From: Candidatus Gastranaerophilales bacterium
GTDB lineage: Bacteria > Cyanobacteriota > Vampirovibrionia > Gastranaerophilales > Gastranaerophilaceae
Length of the DNA stretch: 64,000 nucleotides
Assembly (NCBI GenBank): GCA_944326585.1
Contig: CALVEN010000001.1
Coordinates: forward strand, 124,001 to 188,000
Direction: 5' to 3'
Shown here: positions 35,581 through 43,217 of the stretch, one piece after another
Layout of the letters: each line of letters begins with the position of its first letter
Numbering within the stretch: position 1 is the stretch's first letter
Translations under genes and position numbers: made by a program
Notes under the pieces: generated by a model
Databases searched by the model: none
Told to the model about the DNA's origin: nothing
What the model saw: the letters and a program-made list of their open reading frames with translations, nothing else

Positions 35581-36168
35581 ATGGCAGAAATTTTAATGAG
35601 TTCAAAAGAAGATGACAAAGAAAAACAAAGTTCAATTGTTGTACCTATAGATGATGATATGGATGTTGTCAAATCGAACTCGCCGAATACCATGGATGAA
35701 CTTGCAATGGAGCTTGCGACAATTAAGCAATCAGCAAAGAGAATTGCAATCATCGGGAGCCGTAACCTGCCGATTACGCATCAACAGATGATAGAAACCC
35801 TTGCAACTGCGCTTGTTATGCAAGGAAATACAATAATTACATCCGGCGGTTCTTCTGGAACTAATGCCGCTGCTATTCGCGGTGCTATGAAAGCTAATCC
35901 GGATAAGCTTAAGGTTATTCTTCCGCAAACAATCGGGCAGCAGCCGTCTGATGTTCAGGATCAGCTTATCGGTGTTCCTAATATTGTAGAACATTCCGAC
36001 CGCGCTATGATGACTCTGGCTGATGCATCACGTGTTTGTAACAGAGAAATTATTGATGATTGTAATCAATTGATATGCTTCCTTTCACATACAAGTAAAA
36101 CCCTTCACAATGCTGTTCAGTATGCTGAAGAAGGGCACAAGGTTATTACAGTATTTTATCTTGATTAG
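35581..36168 (+). CDS. DprA/LOG-like Rossmann protein ('DNA recombination-mediator protein A' type)
   Basis: 195 residues from the ATG at 35581 (GGTAGGG upstream). After a disordered acidic N-terminus comes a SLOG-type Rossmann fold: RIAIIGSRNLPITHQQM, IITSGGSSGTNAAAIRGA and KVILPQTIGQQP. The length and sequence resemble cyanobacterial short DprA-like proteins rather than full-length DprA. DNA or nucleotide-ligand binding is inferred. It heads a pair with the HEAT-like gene nine bases downstream. Confidence 0.75.
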   Translation: MAEILMSSKEDDKEKQSSIVVPIDDDMDVVKSNSPNTMDELAMELATIKQSAKRIAIIGSRNLPITHQQMIETLATALVMQGNTIITSGGSSGTNAAAIRGAMKANPDKLKVILPQTIGQQPSDVQDQLIGVPNIVEHSDRAMMTLADASRVCNREIIDDCNQLICFLSHTSKTLHNAVQYAEEGHKVITVFYLD

Positions 36169-36176
36169 GCATATAT

Positions 36177-37337
36177 ATGTTTAAAAAATTGACCGGAAAA
36201 AATCCGCGTGAGTATGAATATGCTGCACGCCATATTATGGACAATGCAGATGAAAAACTTTTCGCCGAATTGGTTGAAAAAGACAGTTTTTTGTTTGATT
36301 TTGTGAAGCAAAATGTTGCCCAAAGACTTGAAAAAGCTACTAATGAGCATAATTGGCAGACGGTTTTGTCTTTTTTAAAGTATTATTCGCCTTCTTATGA
36401 GGAGTTTGTTGCGTCAACTCTTGCAAAATATGCTGATGAAGATTTGACGGACAGAATGCTTGAATTTTTGGAAAAAGGCACGGATGATGAAAAAACTTAT
36501 GCGGCAAAATTTTTTTCCTATGTTCAGGATCCTCTGGCAATTGAATTTTTGAAAAAGAATTCCTACACCGAAAATGAATATCTCAACACAAATTGCGCCA
36601 TTACATTAGCCGCGATGAAAGAGGAAAGTTCTTACAATGAAGCGATTGAAAAGTTGAAATCCCGAGATGATTTTGAAAAGCTTGCTGCTGTTAAATTTCT
36701 GACTGCATACGGGAAAAAAGATGCCTTGCCGCAGATTCTTGATGCCATGAAAAATTCTTCCATGGCGGAAAATATTGCAGGTGAAATACCTTACCTTGAA
36801 AGTATTTTTAATATTCTGGAGGATAATTTTGAAAACGGACTTCTGGTGGCAAATTACATCATAAACGGGCTCGGCGAAATTTTGGGGCTTTCTCAAGTTT
36901 TTGACTTTGAACTTTTTGAAGTTTTGGAATTTATTGAAACAAAATTTGAGGACAGCCGTGCTGCCGTTGTTCTTTTGAACGCAAGGGAAAAGTTTGAAAC
37001 CCTGACAGAAAACGATGAATATCTTTTTGATGAAGATAAAAATACCAAAAACGAAATTAATGATATCAAAAAACTTTTATTTAATATTGATAAAAAAGAA
37101 TTGCTCTCAAAGGTTAACGCAGAACTCAAAGAGGACAGTCCGTTTGTGTTCACGGCACTTGATTTTGCAACGGATTTGATGGCAATCAGAGAACTTTTAA
37201 AGTGTAATAATCAGACAATCATTTTAAAAACAGCGGAAATCTTAAAATCTCTCGGAAATCTTGACGATACCGCAAAAACCGTTGCTCTTTTAAAAATTAC
37301 CGATGAGAATATCAAATCTATAATCAGAGCGCTTTAA
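36177..37337 (+). CDS. HEAT-repeat-like helical protein
   Basis: 386 residues, almost all helical, acidic, with repeated units of about 30 residues (ERLEKATNEHNWQTVLSFLK-like; FLEKGTDDEKTYAAKFFSYV; AAVKFLTAYGKKDALPQIL) that look like degenerate HEAT/ARM repeats. No catalytic motifs. Probably a protein-interaction scaffold; not recognised beyond that. Confidence 0.7.
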   Translation: MFKKLTGKNPREYEYAARHIMDNADEKLFAELVEKDSFLFDFVKQNVAQRLEKATNEHNWQTVLSFLKYYSPSYEEFVASTLAKYADEDLTDRMLEFLEKGTDDEKTYAAKFFSYVQDPLAIEFLKKNSYTENEYLNTNCAITLAAMKEESSYNEAIEKLKSRDDFEKLAAVKFLTAYGKKDALPQILDAMKNSSMAENIAGEIPYLESIFNILEDNFENGLLVANYIINGLGEILGLSQVFDFELFEVLEFIETKFEDSRAAVVLLNAREKFETLTENDEYLFDEDKNTKNEINDIKKLLFNIDKKELLSKVNAELKEDSPFVFTALDFATDLMAIRELLKCNNQTIILKTAEILKSLGNLDDTAKTVALLKITDENIKSIIRAL

Positions 37338-37391
37338 ATATTAATTGAAACACTCGTCATACATCTGTTGAAATTCTTTACCGTCTTTTTC

Positions 37392-37508
37392 AGTTGCAAA
37401 ATTGAACGTGCGGAAATGGCGCCGACTTTATTAATTATTCTTGCACTTCTTGAGGCGCTGGAAGTCGATTTTAATTCACTTGTTTCTTATAAAAAGCCGC
37501 AGCCTTGA
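37392..37508 (+). pseudogene. Remnant C-terminus of an XRE-type regulator
   Basis: Reads SCKIERAEMAPTLLIILALL and on to EALEVDFNSLVSYKKPQP and a stop at 37506. This is the second half of a HTH_3 domain plus tail; the recognition-helix part upstream is missing. On the other strand the same spot gives a different C-terminal fragment (ATEKDGKEFQQMYDECFN, stop near 37342), so the site may be the scar of a deletion between two converging genes. The stop overlaps the -35 box of the adjacent sRNA promoter. Confidence 0.5.
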
Positions 37509-37532
37509 CAAAGTGAAAAAAGGAGTTATAAT
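37505..37532 (+). promoter_or_regulatory. Promoter of small RNA 1
   Basis: TTGACA (37505-37510), 16-bp spacer, TATAAT (37527-37532). The whole stretch from -35 to about +6 is nearly identical to the promoter at 42485. Confidence 0.8.
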
Positions 37533-37538
37533 GAATAT

Positions 37539-37648
37539 ATAGGGGCAAGCCCCAACCAAGAGTCTTTGATTGAGGCTTGACTTAGTACCCTATAACCAAT
37601 AAATGATAATTTGTAAAACCGTTATAATTACCGTTATAACGGTTTTTA
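37539..37648 (+). ncRNA. Candidate structured small RNA 1
   Basis: About 110 bases. TATAGGG (37538-37544) can pair with CCCTATA (37588-37594) to close a domain holding further stems (GGGG-CAAG-CCCC or CAAGCC/GGCTTG). An AU-rich single-stranded stretch follows, then a perfect 11-bp terminator stem (AACCGTTATAA / TTATAACGGTT, 37617-37644) with a T run. No ORF. The same layout is found at 42519. Function unknown. Confidence 0.65.
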
Positions 37649-37837
37649 TTATCCTGGTCATATTCTATCACCTCCTTTCCACCGATTTCTTAGTTAAATA
37701 CGTGTGTGGGCGAGGCGATAAGTACTACCCTTAAGTACAAGTTTACTGCATTTAATTTTTCTTGTCAATAATTTTGAGGAAATATTATTAATAAATGTTC
37801 GGCTTTTATAATAAATTTTTTGTGCTAAAATAGTATT
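37649..37837. other. Short gap before the NUDIX gene
   Basis: Nothing coding. A CTCCTTTCC stretch (reverse-strand GGAAAGGAG) lies near 37672. At the right end an extended -10, TGCTAAAAT (37823-37831), sits six bases before the NUDIX ATG. Confidence 0.45.
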
Positions 37838-38365
37838 ATGAATTTTGAAGAAAAGACACTGGATTATGAGTATGTTTATAAGGGGAAAGTGATTGATGTC
37901 CGCCGTGATAATGTAGAGATTTCAACCGGCAGAAAATCAGTCAGGGAAGTTGTTGAACACTCAGGCGGGGTTGTAATCGCCGCCCAAAAGTCACCTGATA
38001 CTGTTTTAATGGTAAAACAATTCAGATATCCGATAAAAGAAACGGTGTTAGAACTTCCGGCAGGAAAGCTTGAAAAAGGCGAAGAACCTTTTCCGGCTGC
38101 AAAAAGAGAGTTGGAAGAGGAAACCGGATATAGAGCAAAAATTTGGAAAGAGCTGGGATTTATTAATACAAGTCCGGGTTTTTGCAATGAAAAATTATAT
38201 CTTTATCTGGCATCTGATCTGGAATTTGTGGGTGAGCATCCGGATGAGGGCGAAATTATACAATGTTTTGAATTTGGGCTTGATGAGGTATTCGAAAAAA
38301 TTAAAAATGGTGAAATTAATGACGCAAAGACTATTTGCGGTTTGACGAGGGCTTTTAAATTATGA
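37838..38365 (+). CDS. NUDIX hydrolase (ADP-ribose pyrophosphatase-like)
   Basis: 175 residues. The Nudix box runs from GKLEKGEEPF to RELEEETGY with all required acidic residues. GGVVIAAQ and QFRYPIKETVLELPAG upstream of it mark the ADP-ribose pyrophosphatase branch. Leaderless architecture: extended -10 TGCTAAAAT, six bases, ATG. Overlaps the following HAD gene by four bases (ATGA). Confidence 0.88.
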   Translation: MNFEEKTLDYEYVYKGKVIDVRRDNVEISTGRKSVREVVEHSGGVVIAAQKSPDTVLMVKQFRYPIKETVLELPAGKLEKGEEPFPAAKRELEEETGYRAKIWKELGFINTSPGFCNEKLYLYLASDLEFVGEHPDEGEIIQCFEFGLDEVFEKIKNGEINDAKTICGLTRAFKL

Positions 38366-39165
38366 TTAAAATGGTCGCGACAGACATTGACGGAACTATA
38401 TTAAAATGGAGTTTTCAGTTTAGTCCCGAGGTTAAAAAGTGTATAAAAGAGCTTGACGAAAACGGAATCAAAGTGGTTCTTGTAACGGGCAGAATGCACA
38501 GTGCAACAACTCCTGTGGCGCGAGAATTGGGGCTTCATACGCCGATAGTATCTTATCAGGGAGGTTTAATCAAAGACGAAACCGGTAAAACTCTTTATCA
38601 AACAGATTTAAGACCTGATTGTGCGGTTCAGATTATTGAGTGGGCAAGAAAAAATAACGTTCATTTGAATTTGTATCTGGATGATAAGTTATATGTAGAA
38701 CACGACAACGAAATTGTCAAAGAATACACTGACGGCAGGTTTATAGACTATACGGTTTGTTCTTTTGATGATTTAAAAATAGAAAACGTAAATAAATTGC
38801 TTGCAATTGACTTGAAAGATGCAGAAAAAGTTACCGGCTGGGTAAACGAATTAAGTGCGAAATATCCTGATTTGTATATTGTAAAATCGACTCCGTATTT
38901 TTGTGAAATCGGTTCAAAAGAGGCAAAAAAATCATCCGGAGTTAAATTTTTGGCTGATATGTGGGGAATTAAGCAGGATGAAATTTTAACAATAGGCGAT
39001 CAAAATAATGATATAGAGCTTTTAAAAGCCGGCGGAGTTAAGGTTGCAATGGGTAATGCAACGGATGAATTGAAAGAATGCGCGGATTATATAACTGATA
39101 CGGTTGACAATGACGGTTTTGTAAAAGCCATTGAAAAGTTTATCCCTGTTATATCCGTAAAATAA
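38362..39165 (+). CDS. HAD-superfamily Cof-type sugar-phosphate phosphatase
   Basis: 267 residues. Motif I ATDIDGTIL (nucleophile Asp), motif II VLVTGRM, Lys in SSGVKFL, motif IV TIGDQNNDIELL with AMGNATDELK. Cof-type (subclass IIB) cap in between. Substrate unknown; Cof-like enzymes act on phosphosugars, phosphorylated vitamins or FMN. Confidence 0.88.
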   Translation: MIKMVATDIDGTILKWSFQFSPEVKKCIKELDENGIKVVLVTGRMHSATTPVARELGLHTPIVSYQGGLIKDETGKTLYQTDLRPDCAVQIIEWARKNNVHLNLYLDDKLYVEHDNEIVKEYTDGRFIDYTVCSFDDLKIENVNKLLAIDLKDAEKVTGWVNELSAKYPDLYIVKSTPYFCEIGSKEAKKSSGVKFLADMWGIKQDEILTIGDQNNDIELLKAGGVKVAMGNATDELKECADYITDTVDNDGFVKAIEKFIPVISVK

Positions 39166-39198
39166 CTTAATAAAAATTATTTGTCATGACAATCTTTT

Positions 39199-39224
39199 CT
39201 ATATTTATTTTTTAATAAATATAG
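39199..39224 (+). terminator. Possible weak terminator after the HAD gene
   Basis: CTATATTTATT / AATAAATATAG, an 11-bp AT-rich perfect stem. A TTGTCATGACAA palindrome lies just before it at 39181-39192. No T run follows, so termination is uncertain. Confidence 0.4.
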
Positions 39225-39241
39225 GGAAAATTATAGGGAAA

Positions 39242-41830
39242 ATGACAAATTTAATTTCAGATTACGTAAATAAATCTCATACGAATATTACAAATACCCT
39301 GCATGAAGTACAGGTAAAACCTGTAAATGCAGGTGTTGTTAATTCTCAAAATTTACGAGATGAATTTGTAAAAGAGCATAAGAAAAACGGGCTTTTTGAA
39401 AGATTTTATAATTTTTTGAAGAATAAAACACATTTTGGTAGCGGATCCCAAAATGTTGAACAAAGCATAAAAGATTATGAAAACGGTGGAAAAACAGAAG
39501 AAGATGTAAAAGATGAAATACAAAAATACAGAACTTCTCAAAAGAACAGCCAGCAGCTTTTAGGAGATGTTGTTGCCGCAACAACCGCTGCAGGTTCTTA
39601 TTTTACAGTTACTAACGGTTTAAACAAGATTAGAACATTGACAGCGATTAATAAAGGCAAATTGACAGGAATTGCAGGCGCTATATTTGGTAACGGGGAA
39701 AGTAAAGTAAAATTTCTTAATAACATAAGAAAAATGCTGGAAGGGTTAAATAAACGTTCAATTATCGGATTAGGTGTGTTGTTTGCTGCACTTAGTGCCG
39801 GTATTATGAAGCAGTTTGTTCTTGATATAAATCGTATCGGTTCAAAAGAATTCAAATTTGATAAAAAGAATAAACCTCCTAAGGAAGAAAGAAAACAAAT
39901 ACGAAAAGCCGAACGTAAAGAAAGAACGAAAGATTTCTTTACCGGTGCTTTGAGCGGTGTATTTGCTCCGTTGATAGGTATTGCCGGAGGAATTGTAGGT
40001 GTGCCGGCATTTCTGGCAGCGAATTTTGGTACGAGATATTTAACTCAGAATAAGGATAAAAAATCTTTAAATGATTTTGCTGAAAAATATAAAGATAATG
40101 CTGCGATAAATACTGTTACCGCAGGTATTATGGCAGTGCCGCTTTTGAGAAAAGCGAATTATTCAAAAGTTTTGAATAAGAATTTGGCAAAAGTATTTGA
40201 AAAATTAAAGGATTCAAATCTTACAAACCCGTTTGGAAATAATAAAACAGCTTATACGCAGCTTGAAGATACGTTGTTAAATTCAAATTCAATTAAAAAA
40301 ATTATAGATGATCGTATTGATGATTCTGATAAAATTCGGCTACTTACGGATGAAAATATTTTTGCGGCTAAATTTATACAAATATCAAATAATTGGCACT
40401 ATTCCGATTTGAGTTCTGCTTTAAGAGAAAATTGTCCTCCAACCAGAACAGTTGAAGAAGCCGCTGAATTTATTTCTAAAACTTTTGGTAAAAAATATAA
40501 TGTAACAAAACAGCTCGGTGTTGGTACGGTTGCAGAAACTTATCTTGCAAAAGATACTGAAACAGGTAAAGAAGTTTGTATCAAGATTTTGAAGAACGGA
40601 ATTAATGCCGAAAAAATTGACAGGGATAAACTTAAATTTGCGGAATTAGTTAAATCTCAGGTTCAAGATCCTAAAGAACAGGAATATTTGTTGAGGAATC
40701 TTGATGATCTGGCAGAAGGTATAAGAAAAGAAGTTGATTTCACAAATGAAATGGAAGCTGCTAAAAATCTTAAACCTTATACAAAAATGGCAAATGTTGT
40801 TCAGCCTATTGAGGTAAAAGATAATATTTATGTAATGGAAAAAGCAAACGGTATAAGTTTAAAAACATTACAGGAATATATATCTCTTGTTGCTGATAAG
40901 AAATATTATCTTAAAATGATTAACACAGATACAGATGATTTATACGGATTTTACCAAAGACAAATTAATGAAATAAATGCTAAATTAGAAGCATTGCGGG
41001 CAAAATCACCTGATTTTAATTTGGACGGGTTGAGCAGTAAAGAACTTAAAAAGCTTTTGTATGAATATATTCTTGTGAATACGGAACAATTCCACGCAAT
41101 TAACAAAAACGGAAAAGTTTTGCATGCGGATATTCACCCCGGTAATATATTTATTGATTTGGATGCTTTAAAATCCGGTAAAGGCAAGCTTTTGACTCTT
41201 ATTGATACAGGTAATACCGTTAATATGTCTAAAGTTCAATCATTAAATGCTCTCAAGCTTACTCAATATATAAATAGAGGTGATGTTAAAGATATTACAA
41301 GATACGTTCTTGACGGAGCAGTCTTACCGGACGGTATGACAAAAGAGGCTGCTGTTGAGATTATGGAAAAAGAACTTAATAAATTTTTCTTTGACAATAA
41401 TACAAAAATTGAATTAATGACAAATGACAGTATGCTTAAATTAACATCAAATATTATGAGAAAATATAATATATTCCCGTCTGATACCCAGTTGAATTTT
41501 GAAAAAGCTAAAAAATCAGCCATGAATTCATTCAAATCTTTCTTACAATCTTTCTTCCAAAAGAAATATTCAGGTATAGACGATGATTCAAAAGTTGAAG
41601 TCGGTATAACAGCTGCAAAATTGACTAAAGACGCGGGTGAAATGTTATATAAATATGTATTAGCCGGAAAGCTTCAGGATATGAGAAATTTGGGACAAAT
41701 CGGCTTCAAAGAATTGTTAAGACAAAATAAAAATATGTTAAAAACAAATAGTGAAGATTATTTAGTCTATAAATTTAAACAACAGCTTAATGGTAAAACT
41801 TCTGATTTAGATACGATGTTCGGTGTTTAA
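39242..41830 (+). CDS. ABC1/UbiB-family kinase-like protein with a long N-terminal membrane region
   Basis: 862 residues. Residues 1-100 are hydrophilic; 105-310 contain several hydrophobic Gly/Ala segments (LGVLFAALSAGIMKQF; GALSGVFAPLIGIAGGIVG) likely to be membrane-embedded. The ABC1 kinase-like domain spans about 425-700: LGVGTVAETYLAK in the nucleotide loop, VCIKIL with the Lys, KEVDFTNEMEAAKNL, the catalytic HADIHPGN (His628, Asp630) and LIDTGN. The C-terminus is helical. UbiB-type proteins are atypical ATPases supporting quinone or lipid metabolism; here the target is unknown and no quinone genes adjoin. Confidence 0.8.
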   Translation: MTNLISDYVNKSHTNITNTLHEVQVKPVNAGVVNSQNLRDEFVKEHKKNGLFERFYNFLKNKTHFGSGSQNVEQSIKDYENGGKTEEDVKDEIQKYRTSQKNSQQLLGDVVAATTAAGSYFTVTNGLNKIRTLTAINKGKLTGIAGAIFGNGESKVKFLNNIRKMLEGLNKRSIIGLGVLFAALSAGIMKQFVLDINRIGSKEFKFDKKNKPPKEERKQIRKAERKERTKDFFTGALSGVFAPLIGIAGGIVGVPAFLAANFGTRYLTQNKDKKSLNDFAEKYKDNAAINTVTAGIMAVPLLRKANYSKVLNKNLAKVFEKLKDSNLTNPFGNNKTAYTQLEDTLLNSNSIKKIIDDRIDDSDKIRLLTDENIFAAKFIQISNNWHYSDLSSALRENCPPTRTVEEAAEFISKTFGKKYNVTKQLGVGTVAETYLAKDTETGKEVCIKILKNGINAEKIDRDKLKFAELVKSQVQDPKEQEYLLRNLDDLAEGIRKEVDFTNEMEAAKNLKPYTKMANVVQPIEVKDNIYVMEKANGISLKTLQEYISLVADKKYYLKMINTDTDDLYGFYQRQINEINAKLEALRAKSPDFNLDGLSSKELKKLLYEYILVNTEQFHAINKNGKVLHADIHPGNIFIDLDALKSGKGKLLTLIDTGNTVNMSKVQSLNALKLTQYINRGDVKDITRYVLDGAVLPDGMTKEAAVEIMEKELNKFFFDNNTKIELMTNDSMLKLTSNIMRKYNIFPSDTQLNFEKAKKSAMNSFKSFLQSFFQKKYSGIDDDSKVEVGITAAKLTKDAGEMLYKYVLAGKLQDMRNLGQIGFKELLRQNKNMLKTNSEDYLVYKFKQQLNGKTSDLDTMFGV

Positions 41831-41855
41831 TTATTTGTGTTAAAATATAAATGTT

Positions 41856-42329
41856 ATGTATAGAGTCGGTTTAGGATATGATATTCATAGATTAACTGAA
41901 GGGCGTGATCTGATTATCGGCGGTGTTAAGATTACGCATGAAAAGGGGCTTTTGGGGCATTCTGACGCGGATGTTTTAATACATGCAATAATTGATGCTA
42001 TGCTCGGCGCGCTTGCGCTTGCTGATATCGGAACGCTTTTTCCGGATACCGATAAAAAATATAAAGATATTGAAAGCACTCTGCTGCTTGAAAAGGTTTA
42101 TGAAAAAATATCTGAAAAAGGCTGGCAGATTGTGAACATTGACAGCAATATTATTGCTCAGGAACCCAAAATGATGCCTTATATTCCGAAAATGAAGAAA
42201 GTTTTATGCAAGATTTTGGAAATTGAGCCTGATGAATTGTCTATAAAAGCAAAAACAAATGAAGATATGGATGCTGTCGGTCAAAAACTTGCAATAGAGG
42301 CGCATGCGGTTGTAATGCTGAGAAAATAA
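41856..42329 (+). CDS. ispF: 2-C-methyl-D-erythritol 2,4-cyclodiphosphate synthase
   Basis: MEP-pathway enzyme, 157 residues. Zinc ligands in GLGYDIHRL (Asp, His) and HAIIDAMLGALALADIG, the GHSDADVLIHAI motif and the C-terminal KAKTNEDMDAVG are all normal. Starts a few bases after a TAAAAT box with no ribosome binding site. Works two steps after IspE, whose gene is at 4.6 kb. Confidence 0.95.
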   Translation: MYRVGLGYDIHRLTEGRDLIIGGVKITHEKGLLGHSDADVLIHAIIDAMLGALALADIGTLFPDTDKKYKDIESTLLLEKVYEKISEKGWQIVNIDSNIIAQEPKMMPYIPKMKKVLCKILEIEPDELSIKAKTNEDMDAVGQKLAIEAHAVVMLRK

Positions 42330-42332
42330 CAG

Positions 42333-42478
42333 GGAGTTATGTAGCAAATTCCACCAAAAATTTTCAAAACAGCGTCATACTGAGCGTTAGCGAAGTATCT
42401 CAATAAAAAGATTCTTCGGACTTTAGTCCTCAGAATGACGGATTTTTATAGTATCAGTGAAATTTGCTACATAACTCC
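42333..42478. repeat. 146-bp element with perfect 18-bp terminal inverted repeats
   Basis: GGAGTTATGTAGCAAATT at 42333-42350 is the exact reverse complement of 42461-42478. Inside it, 42374-42439 is a member of the GTCAT...CTGAGC/CTCAG...ATGAC repeat family. No ORF. Could be a MITE-like unit or a large hairpin in the ispF 3' region. Confidence 0.7.
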
Positions 42479-42484
42479 ATACGG

Positions 42485-42512
42485 TTGACAAACTCAAAAA
42501 ACGAGTTATAAT
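42485..42512 (+). promoter_or_regulatory. Promoter of small RNA 2
   Basis: TTGACA (42485-42490), 16-bp spacer, TATAAT (42507-42512), followed by GAATATATAGGG as in small RNA 1. Confidence 0.8.
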
Positions 42513-42518
42513 GAATAT

Positions 42519-42612
42519 ATAGGGTGGCTGTCGCGCCCGACAGCCTTTACAGACTCTATAGAAATAACGAAATAACTTGCAAAAATGTCCTATTACCAGT
42601 AGGGCATTTTTA
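42519..42612 (+). ncRNA. Candidate structured small RNA 2 (paralogue of RNA 1)
   Basis: About 94 bases. TATAGGGT (42518-42525) pairs with ACTCTATA (42553-42560) with one G-U. Inside is a perfect 8-bp hairpin GGCTGTCG-CGCC-CGACAGCC (42526-42545). An AU-rich stretch and a terminator stem (AAATGTCCTA / TAGGGCATTT, 42583-42609) end it. The closing stem is kept relative to RNA 1 although the inner hairpin differs, which supports selection on structure. An XRE regulator gene lies just downstream on the other strand. Confidence 0.68.
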
Positions 42613-42686
42613 ATAATTTGCCTTTTCATGCGAGTGACCAAGACAGCGTCGTCGAGAAAACTTTTCATATCTATAGGAATAACAAT

Positions 42687-42905
42687 CTATTTAAAAATCA
42701 AAAGAGTTTCAATTTCGACGTTCAATGATTTTGAAAGTTCAAGAATTTTGCCTAAAGACATGTTTTCTTTGCCGCCTTCAATACTTGCAACATAGTTTTG
42801 AGAAACTCCCATAATTTCTGCAAGCTGTTCCTGAGTCAAATCCTTTTTAACACGTTCGATTTTTACATTTTTACCGAACTTTTTTAGCAAAGTTTCTTTA
42901 TCCAT
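42687..42905 (-). CDS. XRE-family small transcriptional regulator
   Basis: 72 residues, one HTH_3 domain: ERVKKDLTQEQLAEIMGV, SQNYVASIEGGKENMSL and the closing LNVEIETLLIFK. Divergent from a 74-residue ORF across a region with two inverted repeats, which are probable operator sites, so autoregulation is likely. The pattern resembles phage-type or toxin-antitoxin-type repressors. Confidence 0.83.
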   Translation of the reverse strand: MDKETLLKKFGKNVKIERVKKDLTQEQLAEIMGVSQNYVASIEGGKENMSLGKILELSKSLNVEIETLLIFK

Positions 42906-42908
42906 AAT

Positions 42909-42980
42909 TTATAAGTATACATATATTGACTTATAAATTCTATTATGTTATAACTAATATTATAAATGTTATAACATAAT
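42909..42980. promoter_or_regulatory. Divergent operator region with two inverted repeats
   Basis: TTATAAGT (42909-42916) / ACTTATAA (42929-42936) sits directly upstream of the XRE gene. ATTATGTTATAAC (42942-42954) / GTTATAACATAAT (42968-42980) is a perfect 13-bp inverted repeat upstream of the plus-strand ORF. TTGACT with a 16-bp spacer to TATAAC may be the plus-strand promoter, overlapping the second repeat. Confidence 0.6.
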
Positions 42981-42992
42981 AAAGAGGACGAA

Positions 42993-43217
42993 ATGGATTT
43001 AAGTAAAAGATTTTCGCAAATTTTGTATGATTATATGAAAATAATCATAATTTTAAAAATACTGGAAGGCTTCTGTATTGCAAATAGAGATAAAGAAGAC
43101 GTCGGCTATATACTTTATTTCCTTAAAAAGATAAACAGACTTAATAATAAACTTTATAATAAAATTGACAGAACTGTAATTGATTTTGATAATTTATCTA
43201 AATTTACGCATCATTGA
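42993..43217 (+). CDS. Hypothetical 74-aa protein opposite the XRE regulator
   Basis: Not recognised. Basic and helical (KIIIILKILEGFCIAN; YILYFLKKINRLNNKLYNK), preceded by GAGGACG. Placed divergently from the XRE gene and sharing its operator region, so probably controlled by it. Its end overlaps the convergent ffh by 24 bases. Could be a toxin-like or regulatory small protein; no evidence either way. Confidence 0.5.
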   Translation: MDLSKRFSQILYDYMKIIIILKILEGFCIANRDKEDVGYILYFLKKINRLNNKLYNKIDRTVIDFDNLSKFTHH

